Below, one piece after another: positions 51,436-59,146 of a stretch of 64,000 bases of DNA. Origin of the DNA: Spirochaetaceae bacterium (GTDB lineage Bacteria > Spirochaetota > Spirochaetia > DSM-27196 > PWMO01); the NCBI GenBank assembly GCA_007693325.1, contig REDW01000081.1, forward strand, positions 1-64,000. Direction: 5' to 3'. The notes under the pieces are model-generated. The model saw nothing but the letters and a program-made list of their open reading frames with translations, had not been told where the DNA came from and ran no database searches. How positions within the stretch are numbered: position 1 is the stretch's first letter; each line of letters opens with the position of its first letter. The position numbers and the translations under genes were made by a program.

Positions 51436-52389
51436 TCACGACACCCCTTCGGTCTTCTCGAGTTCAGTCTTCTCGAGCACCCGGAATTTGGCACTGCGGG
51501 CCGCAGGATTCCGCAGACATTCATCCTGATCGGCTACCAGCGGCTTCTTGGTGAGAACCTGCACCCGCTCACTACTACTCATCGGCGCCTGCGAGGCGCT
51601 GATCGAGCGATTCTTGCGCTCGCGGAAGGCATGCTTCACGATTCGGTCTTCAAGCGAATGGAAAGAAATCACGCCCAGCCTTCCGCCGACCGCCAGGACA
51701 TCGATTGCCGCGTCCAGCGCACGCGCCAACCGATCGAGTTCACCGTTTACCGCGATGCGCAGCGCCTGAAACGTCCTGGTGGCCGGATGAATGCGCCCGT
51801 GGCGATAGGCCGGCGGAACGCAGCGGTTGACGATATCGGCCAGATCGGCAGCGGTCTCGATCGGCGCCTGATGACGGCGGCGCACAATGGCCGCCGCTAT
51901 ACGGCGCGAGTAGCGTTCCTCGCCCAGCTGGAAGATCAGATCGGCGAGTTGCCGCTCGCTTGAGGTGTTGACAATAGTAGCGGCCGATGTCTGTGACGAG
52001 GGATTCAACCGCATGTCCAAGCGCTCCTGCTCACGAAACGTAAAGCCCCTCCCGGACTGCCGAAAATGGTACATCGAGATCCCAAGGTCAAAGAGCACCG
52101 CCACCGGCCGCTCCTGCTCCTGGGAATACGACGCAAAATAGTCGTCAAACCAGACGTGATGCAACGAATACCTGCCGCTGTACGGAGCGAGCCGCACGGC
52201 GGCTCGCTCCAACATGGTTGCATCAGCGTCCAGCCCAACCAGATGTACGTGAGCTGAAGTCTCAAGGAAAAGCGCTGAATGCCCCCCTTCCCCCAGCGTG
52301 GCGTCCACGACCAGCCCCCGGTTTTGCGCCGGAGCAAGATACCGGAGCACCTGTTGCGGCATCACCGGCACATGTATCAGATCGCTCAT
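51436..52389 (-). CDS. rsmH: 16S rRNA m4C1402 methyltransferase
   Basis: VVDATLGEGGHS; VISFHSLEDRIVKHAFRE. Confidence 0.97.
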   Translation of the reverse strand: MSDLIHVPVMPQQVLRYLAPAQNRGLVVDATLGEGGHSALFLETSAHVHLVGLDADATMLERAAVRLAPYSGRYSLHHVWFDDYFASYSQEQERPVAVLFDLGISMYHFRQSGRGFTFREQERLDMRLNPSSQTSAATIVNTSSERQLADLIFQLGEERYSRRIAAAIVRRRHQAPIETAADLADIVNRCVPPAYRHGRIHPATRTFQALRIAVNGELDRLARALDAAIDVLAVGGRLGVISFHSLEDRIVKHAFRERKNRSISASQAPMSSSERVQVLTKKPLVADQDECLRNPAARSAKFRVLEKTELEKTEGVS

Positions 52390-52398
52390 TGTGCCACC

Positions 52399-52839
52399 CT
52401 AAAAGGAAACGAGTCCTCCCAGTTCTTCAGCAGCCTCCTGGAACTCCTCCTCACTCTCGCTCAGATAGGCGTCGTATTCTTCGACGTCCCAAATCTCTAC
52501 GTACTTCTTGATACCGAGAATCACACACTCCCGCTGCAATCCAGCGGCAGACTGCAGCGCCTGCGGAATGTTGACCCTGCCGGCCTTATCAAGCTCTACC
52601 TCCTGCGCCGGTGCAATGATTCGGCGCTGCAGCAGACGCGCCCGCCGGGTGAACGGCGAAGCCGCTCCCATCAGGCTATCCGAAAGCGCGCGCCAGTGCT
52701 CCGGCGGAAACAACCAGAGACAGCGGTCGAGTCCACGCGTGATTACCAGAACGTTGCCGCTGATCTCTGCACGAATACGGGATGGAATGAGCAGCCTCCC
52801 CTTGTCGTCCAGCGCATTCTGAAACTGCCCGGTCAGCAT
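52399..52839 (-). CDS. mraZ: Transcriptional regulator MraZ
   Basis: MLTGQFQNALDDKGRLLIPSRIRAEI; second AbrB-like repeat LDKAGRVNIPQALQ. Confidence 0.97.
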   Translation of the reverse strand: MLTGQFQNALDDKGRLLIPSRIRAEISGNVLVITRGLDRCLWLFPPEHWRALSDSLMGAASPFTRRARLLQRRIIAPAQEVELDKAGRVNIPQALQSAAGLQRECVILGIKKYVEIWDVEEYDAYLSESEEEFQEAAEELGGLVSF

Positions 52840-52844
52840 CCCTT

Positions 52845-52884
52845 AACCACCACTTTTTACCCTGTTCTACCACTTTTCTCCACT
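52845..52884 (-). promoter_or_regulatory. Putative MraZ operator: four 10-bp units
   Basis: Minus strand AGTGGAGAAA AGTGGTAGAA CAGGGTAAAA AGTGGTGGTT upstream of mraZ. Confidence 0.75.
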
Positions 52885-52893
52885 GCAGAACTC

Positions 52894-52921
52894 ATTCTAT
52901 GTCATCTCGACTGCTTGTCAA
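52894..52921 (-). promoter_or_regulatory. Sigma70-type promoter for mraZ / dcw-flagellar run
   Basis: Minus strand TTGACA-16 nt-TAGAAT (-35 at 52916-52921, -10 at 52894-52899). Confidence 0.75.
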
Positions 52922-53001
52922 CAATGTAGACAGAATAAACACAACGAATTTATCAACTTTTGAGAGAAGACTATAATTTTGTGTAGTAGTACGGCGTCTG
53001 A

Positions 53002-54642
53002 TCAGACTTTGGGGACCGATTGGGCGGTCTGCACCGCAATCGACGTCGGCCGCGAGGCTTCTTCGCGAAACATGCGGTAGTCGATGTCCGGGTAAATCAG
53101 GTTCTTCTTCTCAACCCGTGTCAACCACTCGGTACTGACCGCGCTGCGGCAGAGCGAGTCATAGATAGTATTGAAGTTGTTGACGTGCTCTTTGATACGC
53201 CGCACTGCGTAGGAAAGGTTGGTTCCAGCGCGGATGATGAACGGCCAGTCCGAGGATTGACTCAGCAGCACCTCGCGCGCCGCCTGATCAAGCGCGCGCT
53301 TCTTGAGCCCACTCTCGTTGGGAAACCTGCTGACCAGTTCCGTCATGCGCTCGATCACTTTGTGCGTGTGACGATAGATCCAGTCATTGGTGCCGTCCAA
53401 CCAGACCTCCGAGTACCCCTTGTTGCCCCAGCTGGAAAACGCCGGTTGCATTACCTGTGCCGGTGGATAGCGCTTGAGATAGCTGGAGGCAGTGGTCATC
53501 TCCAGCTGATCGCTGGCAGCAATCCGCCGCATAACCTCCTCCAGCCACAGCGGTCCCTCAAACCACCAGTGCCCGAACAGCTCGGCGTCGTAGGGACACG
53601 ATATTATCGGCGGCCGATCCAGCAGCGGCGTCAGCCTGGTAATCAGCTTCTGCTGCATATAAAGAAAGTTCTCGGCATGCTCGTTGACCGTGCGCCGCGC
53701 GTCTTCGGGCCGGTATGGGCGCTTGTCATTAGTCTTGCCGGTAACCGCGTGGTACTTGAATCCGGTTGGGATACGTATATCGCCCTGGTGAACATAGGGA
53801 CCAATGTAATCCAACGGCAGATCGTAGCCGATGTCGCGGTAGAAATCGCGGTACGAGAAGTCCCCGGGGTAGCCTTCGTCGGCCGACCAGACGGCGTTAG
53901 CAGAGTAGAGGTCACGTCCGAATGCAGCCACCCCGTTTGGACACGAGACCGGCTGATAGACTCCCCCGAGTGAACGCTCGGGCGCAAACAGCAGTCCGTG
54001 AGCCGCCGAAAAGAAATAGCGGAACCCGTGACGCTCCAGCACCTCCTCGATCCCCGGGTAGTAGCCGCACTCCGGCAACCAGAAACCCCTGGGAGATTTG
54101 CCAAAAGCCTTGCGATGCGCATCGGCGGCGAGTTCCACCTGTGCGTTGATTGCCAGTGGGTAGTTCTGATAGAGCGGCAGAAAAGCGTGGCTTGCCGCGG
54201 TGGTCAGAAGCTCCAGCCGTCCGAGTTTGTAGTAACGGTCAAACCCGCGCAGGATGTCCTTCTCGTAGCGCTCAGCAAAATCGCGGTAGCTCTCGCGGTA
54301 GAGATCGCGATACATGCGCGCCAGCGGTGCGAAGTCCGGGTCATCGGCAGTTCGGCGAACCTCGCAATCGGCAAGCTCCAGCTGTTTTTCCAGATGGGCA
54401 ATGTAGCGATTCTGCAACAGCTCATCGTGCAGCATCGCGGCCAGGGTTGGAGAAATTGAAACGCTCAACTTGAACGGGACGTCCTCGGCGTGCAGACGGT
54501 CCATGACGCGCAGCAGAGGCAGGTAGGTCTCGGAAATAGCCTCGAACAGCCAGTTCTCTTCCAAAAACCAGTCATATTCGGGATGGCGCACAAACGGCAG
54601 ATGCGCGTGAAGTATCAGAACTACATAGCCCTTGGACATCAA
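53002..54642 (-). CDS. Glycoside hydrolase family 57 (branching enzyme type)
   Basis: VLILHAHLPFVRHPE; GFWLPECGYYPGIEEVL; CPYDAELFGHWWFEGPLWLEEV. Confidence 0.92.
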   Translation of the reverse strand: MMSKGYVVLILHAHLPFVRHPEYDWFLEENWLFEAISETYLPLLRVMDRLHAEDVPFKLSVSISPTLAAMLHDELLQNRYIAHLEKQLELADCEVRRTADDPDFAPLARMYRDLYRESYRDFAERYEKDILRGFDRYYKLGRLELLTTAASHAFLPLYQNYPLAINAQVELAADAHRKAFGKSPRGFWLPECGYYPGIEEVLERHGFRYFFSAAHGLLFAPERSLGGVYQPVSCPNGVAAFGRDLYSANAVWSADEGYPGDFSYRDFYRDIGYDLPLDYIGPYVHQGDIRIPTGFKYHAVTGKTNDKRPYRPEDARRTVNEHAENFLYMQQKLITRLTPLLDRPPIISCPYDAELFGHWWFEGPLWLEEVMRRIAASDQLEMTTASSYLKRYPPAQVMQPAFSSWGNKGYSEVWLDGTNDWIYRHTHKVIERMTELVSRFPNESGLKKRALDQAAREVLLSQSSDWPFIIRAGTNLSYAVRRIKEHVNNFNTIYDSLCRSAVSTEWLTRVEKKNLIYPDIDYRMFREEASRPTSIAVQTAQSVPKV

Positions 54643-54671
54643 TATGCTCTCCCGGCGGTTGTCACGAGGTT

Positions 54672-55445
54672 TCAGTCACCAATCAGCGAAATGAGGCGTT
54701 GAGATCGGCGTTCTCCGTAGGTAGCAACGTCAAGTTTCTGTAAACCTGATAGAGCAAGGATCTGATCGGCACGCGCAGCCAGTTCATCCTCACCGTTGGC
54801 GGCCAGGTTCCCCGGCGGCACCGCAACCACATTGGACTCTGCCAGAAGAGCCCTACGGCCGCCGCAACAGGCGTACAGATCTATCCGGTAATAGGTACCC
54901 TGCTGGGGCAGATGAATGTACCACGACGAGTCAGACGGCTGCACCGGAATATCAAACGATGCCACCGGTTCAACAGTGGTGCGGTGATTGACGCCGGTGT
55001 GCGCGTCTACCTCTACTACGCACAGCAGCAACTCTTCGAAATCATCGTCATCGATGAACTCCTGCAGCGTTCCATCGTGCAGGTCCCAGTAGGTAAAGGC
55101 CCACGCCGGATCACGCAGCATGAGCACAATGCGCGTCTCATTGTACGACTCGGGAAGCGATACCTCTTCGCCCGGCGGCGGAGATTGCGAAAACGCAGCG
55201 GCGCCGAGCAGATCGTACTTCATCTGTTCAATGCGGATCGGGTGGTTGTCCAGCCACTCGCGCTCCAGTTCGGTCTCTTCCAGCTCTTCGGCAATCAACT
55301 CAACCAGCTCCGCTTTGGCGATACCATCTCTCACTTCAAGCTCGTGGACATGAGCAAAATCGAGAAGCGTTTGGATCGGCATTTCCGCCAGCTGCTGCCT
55401 GATCATGGTAGAGGTATGGTACGGAAAAGCTCCGAGGGATGTCAA
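54672..55445 (-). CDS. DUF4912 family protein
   Basis: LPESYNETRIVLMLRDPAWAFTYWDLHDGT; GH57 neighbour. Confidence 0.8.
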   Translation of the reverse strand: MTSLGAFPYHTSTMIRQQLAEMPIQTLLDFAHVHELEVRDGIAKAELVELIAEELEETELEREWLDNHPIRIEQMKYDLLGAAAFSQSPPPGEEVSLPESYNETRIVLMLRDPAWAFTYWDLHDGTLQEFIDDDDFEELLLCVVEVDAHTGVNHRTTVEPVASFDIPVQPSDSSWYIHLPQQGTYYRIDLYACCGGRRALLAESNVVAVPPGNLAANGEDELAARADQILALSGLQKLDVATYGERRSQRLISLIGD

Positions 55446-55466
55446 GACTGCCGTGGCAGCGGCGAT

Positions 55467-56312
55467 TCAAGCAGGCTTACGCGCCAGAATTGCGCAAACA
55501 TCACCGACATTGAGCGCCTTTGCCAGGCGGTCCGCGGGGCGCTTGAGCGGCTGCAAAGCGCTGCCGGCCGCCAGCCCGCCCCAACTGCGCTTGCGCACTA
55601 CCGAGAACCCCAACTCACGCATCAGGCGCATCAGCTGACCGCTGGAGAACAGGTTGACGTGATCGGCAATGGCTGATCTCCAGCGGCTGCCGAACAGCCG
55701 CGCCTGAAATCCGCTGCGATCCGGCGTAACGATCACAGCCAGGCCCCCGGGACACAGCAGTTGGTAAATGCGCTGCAGGAAGATCCGTGGATCGGGAACG
55801 TGCTCGATGACGTGCGACGTGTGGACCACAGCGCACGAGCCTTCGGCAAGCGGCGCACTCTCAACCGGCCCCACATGAACCGGAACGGACCGACGCTCTA
55901 TGGCGTATCTGGCTGCCGGCTCGCATATCTCGATTCCCTGTACCCGCCAGCCGCGCCGGTACATGTTCTGCAGCAGCACGCCGGTCGCACAACCGAGATC
56001 CAGAAACAGGCCGCGCTCGCGCAGTAGCTGCTCGTGAGCGAAGAAGTCGAGGTCCTGCAACCCCTTGTGCATGAGCTGGTAAAACTGCTCGGCGTTATCG
56101 AGTTCATACTGGAAGTACTCGTAGTCGTAACGCAGTTCCAGATCATCGGACAGCGGCTGTGGGTTCTGATAGACGTGACCACAGCGGCGGCAGCGCACAA
56201 AGCTGAAGTCGCCACAATCCCAGTACGGCGCCGCTGAGTCGACGCCGCAGACAGCACACGGACGAGACGCCAGCCGTTCGTCCTGCGCCGGGCGCTTGGA
56301 AAAGGTCTTCAT
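55467..56312 (-). CDS. SAM-dependent methyltransferase with N-terminal zinc ribbon
   Basis: CAVCG...CRRCG; FLDLGCATGVLL. Confidence 0.88.
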   Translation of the reverse strand: MKTFSKRPAQDERLASRPCAVCGVDSAAPYWDCGDFSFVRCRRCGHVYQNPQPLSDDLELRYDYEYFQYELDNAEQFYQLMHKGLQDLDFFAHEQLLRERGLFLDLGCATGVLLQNMYRRGWRVQGIEICEPAARYAIERRSVPVHVGPVESAPLAEGSCAVVHTSHVIEHVPDPRIFLQRIYQLLCPGGLAVIVTPDRSGFQARLFGSRWRSAIADHVNLFSSGQLMRLMRELGFSVVRKRSWGGLAAGSALQPLKRPADRLAKALNVGDVCAILARKPA

Positions 56313-56342
56313 AGGCAGAACCTCTTCATACCTTCACCGCGT

Positions 56343-57233
56343 TCACATCTCCTGATGCACGCTCTGGACTGTGATGCTGCGCTGGACGGCGTTGCCGGAG
56401 AAGTCGCGCACGCGAATGCGTACTGTGCTCGGCTCATCACTCACTTCAATGGTTCCCAGATCGACCAGCCTGTCACCGCGGTATAACTGATCGGCGGTAT
56501 GACTGCCACCGAGCAGCAGGCGCCCATCGCGTCCCTGCACCGTTTCAAACACGATCCGCCGCAGCTCGCGCTCATCCTGCGCTACCACGACCTCGTACGG
56601 TGCCAGGATCTGTAGAAACGCCGCCTCTGCACTGGGATCGTACAGTTCGGCCAGCAGCCTTACGCTACCTTCAGCACTTATCAGTGTCTGTTCGGCGGCT
56701 TGCTGCTGCTCTCCGTTGTACTCGAGCACAATTGCATCGAGCACCGGATTGCGGGCATCCGGCCGTTCCGGCAGGATCAGCAGCGGATTGACAAAGGCAT
56801 CGAGTTCCTCATCGATGATCTGAAAGATAGTCTGCGGACCCAGAGCGTATCCCGAGCTGCCGACGCGCGCCAGCGGCTGCGACCCAGACAGCAGCCGCTG
56901 CTGCGGCCCGTTGTCCAGCTGCGCCAGGTTTGCGTAGACGGTGCGGAAACCTCCTTCATGATGCAGCACAATGAAATTCCCCAGCGGGTGCGAGAAGCGG
57001 CTGCCGTCAAAGCGGAACACCAGCTCTCCGTCGCTGGCCGGATAGACGTATTCGGCGCCACCGCTGATGATTACCCCGTGCGAGAAATCTCCGTAGTGCA
57101 GCTGCCCGAAGGTGGTGGAAAGCACTCCGTCTTCAACCGGCCACTGCCAGGCGTACAGCGATGCCGCAGCCACTGCCAGGGCCAGGGTCAGGGCCAGCAC
57201 TGCTACGCCGTGCCTGCTTCCAGCGGCAGCCAT
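56343..57233 (-). CDS. Degenerate LytM/M23-like secreted protein
   Basis: WPVEDGVLSTTFGQ...GNFIVLHHEGGFRTVYANL fold signature, ligands lost (see findings). Confidence 0.8.
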   Translation of the reverse strand: MAAAGSRHGVAVLALTLALAVAAASLYAWQWPVEDGVLSTTFGQLHYGDFSHGVIISGGAEYVYPASDGELVFRFDGSRFSHPLGNFIVLHHEGGFRTVYANLAQLDNGPQQRLLSGSQPLARVGSSGYALGPQTIFQIIDEELDAFVNPLLILPERPDARNPVLDAIVLEYNGEQQQAAEQTLISAEGSVRLLAELYDPSAEAAFLQILAPYEVVVAQDERELRRIVFETVQGRDGRLLLGGSHTADQLYRGDRLVDLGTIEVSDEPSTVRIRVRDFSGNAVQRSITVQSVHQEM

Positions 57234-57235
57234 CG

Positions 57236-58321
57236 CTAACCTCGCTCCAGCCGGTAGGATGCCACCCGGTCCTGGACACCAAGCAGCAGATTCCTGCCGT
57301 CAACCCGTACAAACGTGTCCCCGTGTGGTAGCGGTAACCGGATGATCGGTCTGGAGTACGGCGGCTGCAGCAGAAGCATTGCGTCTTCGTCACGTGTAAT
57401 GACCGCCAGCAACTGCATCTCGGGGATGTCGGCAAATCCGGACACAGCACCGTCCAGCGGCAGCTCAAATCGCCTACGGCTGCCGATCCGCAGTCCGCCA
57501 AGACCGTCGCGCTGCTCCCACAGCAGGGTTCGGTCCGAGAACGCGAATTGCAGCAGCAGCGGGCGGCGCAGCGAATCCGGCAGTTCAAGCTCAGTGCTGA
57601 GCTCGTAGCCAGTTTCGCTGCGCTCAAAAAGCGCAACACGCTGGGGATCGATGTCGAGTACCGCTGCCGCCAGCGCGGCGTCCGAGGACAGCGCCGCTGC
57701 GGCTACTACCGGCAATCTGCCGGAGCGCGAACGGTACTGCAGCAGCTCGCCGCCGCTTTGATCCAGCGCGATCAGGCGTCCGTCAATGGCGCCAATCAGG
57801 GTCACATCGGCGGCAGCGTCAATCGCGCTAAACGCAGCCGGAACCGAATATCGCCACAGGCGCGCGCCGTCGCTACGCCATTGCGAGACAGTAACTCCGT
57901 CGGGATGCAGCAGAACGCTAAGCTCTCCCAGAAACAGCGGGTAACCCTCGGCGTCAATGGTACCGATGATGGAGCCGGCGGGATCCTGAATAACCACGGT
58001 CTGAGACACCTCAGAGTAGTTGGCAAACCGGTTGTCGGTCAGTGTGACGTCGTAGAGCACCGCTTCAGACAGCAGCAGCGTGCCATCGCGGTCCAGGTAG
58101 CCGAAGCGATCGCCCAGGCGGAACGCTCGCGCGCTACCGCTCTGTTGCCGTCCGGCGCCCTGCGCGTTGTTGCCGGCAGGCGCCGCCGGGCTGACGTCAC
58201 TCACCCACTGCGGCAGAAGCTGAAGCTCTTGCCCGGTGCCGCGCGGAAATCCCAACAGATAAACTGCCAGCAGAACCAGCAGCAACACGCCGGATATGCG
58301 TTTAGGTTTAGACTGTCTCAT
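57236..58321 (-). CDS. Exported protein, probable beta-propeller
   Basis: Signal-anchor N-terminus; repeated beta-strand/GxxD pattern. Confidence 0.6.
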   Translation of the reverse strand: MRQSKPKRISGVLLLVLLAVYLLGFPRGTGQELQLLPQWVSDVSPAAPAGNNAQGAGRQQSGSARAFRLGDRFGYLDRDGTLLLSEAVLYDVTLTDNRFANYSEVSQTVVIQDPAGSIIGTIDAEGYPLFLGELSVLLHPDGVTVSQWRSDGARLWRYSVPAAFSAIDAAADVTLIGAIDGRLIALDQSGGELLQYRSRSGRLPVVAAAALSSDAALAAAVLDIDPQRVALFERSETGYELSTELELPDSLRRPLLLQFAFSDRTLLWEQRDGLGGLRIGSRRRFELPLDGAVSGFADIPEMQLLAVITRDEDAMLLLQPPYSRPIIRLPLPHGDTFVRVDGRNLLLGVQDRVASYRLERG

Positions 58322-58330
58322 TGGCTCAAC

Positions 58331-59140
58331 TCACGCCTCGCTCTTCTCCATCGCCTTGCGCTCGTCGGTTTCCATCTTGGATTTCCAGACGTCGATCTTC
58401 TTCTTGATTACGTCTGATTGCTGCGACTCTCCCAGCATGATGTGAATGCGCCGCAACGCCGCAAGGTAGGCAATAGCCAGTTTGAAGTCATCGATGCGAA
58501 GCGTAGTCAGTTCGTATTTCTCGCGGTAGCGATCGGCAGCGCGCTGAAGGAGCTCTTTGGCCAGATTAAGGTGTCCGACGCGCGCCTCGTAGCCCTCGAC
58601 CCTGGGGTCCATCCCGGCTATCACGGTCTTCATATTGATCAGGTTCTTGGTAACCGTTGCGAAGCGCCCCTCGAGCTCGACAAACGACCAGCGCCATTTG
58701 CTGTTGTCACCAAAATCATCTTCCACCGACTGGATCGTGAATCCGAGCTTGCGCACCAGCGCGAATCGGCGCGAATCGTGATAATCAACGATCATCTCCA
58801 GGTGTTCACGGTAATCCGAGTACGGCGCGTCGATAAACCCGGTAACCACCTGCTCCATGAAGATGATGCTCTGATAGCAGCTCTTGCGCGCATCGTTGAG
58901 AAACGCATCGTTCTTGACGCCCAACAGAGCTACCGAGATGCGGTTCAACAACAGATAGTACGAGGCCAGGTTCAGGCGATCATCGGCCAGGGTGATGCGC
59001 TTGTAGTGGGCACCGTTGTTGTCGCCGGGCAGAGTTTGCAGAATCTTCTTTTCCTGCTGCAGGTACTGTTCGATACGCTGTTTATACTCTCTGACTTTTT
59101 CCGAGTAACGCTGCTTTGCCTCGTTGGAGATCTTGGCCAT
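58331..59140 (-). CDS. Conserved-type hypothetical helical protein
   Basis: Intact 269-aa ORF in operon order, SD present. Confidence 0.75.
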   Translation of the reverse strand: MAKISNEAKQRYSEKVREYKQRIEQYLQQEKKILQTLPGDNNGAHYKRITLADDRLNLASYYLLLNRISVALLGVKNDAFLNDARKSCYQSIIFMEQVVTGFIDAPYSDYREHLEMIVDYHDSRRFALVRKLGFTIQSVEDDFGDNSKWRWSFVELEGRFATVTKNLINMKTVIAGMDPRVEGYEARVGHLNLAKELLQRAADRYREKYELTTLRIDDFKLAIAYLAALRRIHIMLGESQQSDVIKKKIDVWKSKMETDERKAMEKSEA

Positions 59141-59146
59141 ACGCAG

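Noticed and set aside
52996-53007. Palindrome GTCTGATCAGAC at the GH57 stop codon
   Set aside because: Only 12 bp with no loop and no T-run; probably coincidental, not a terminator.
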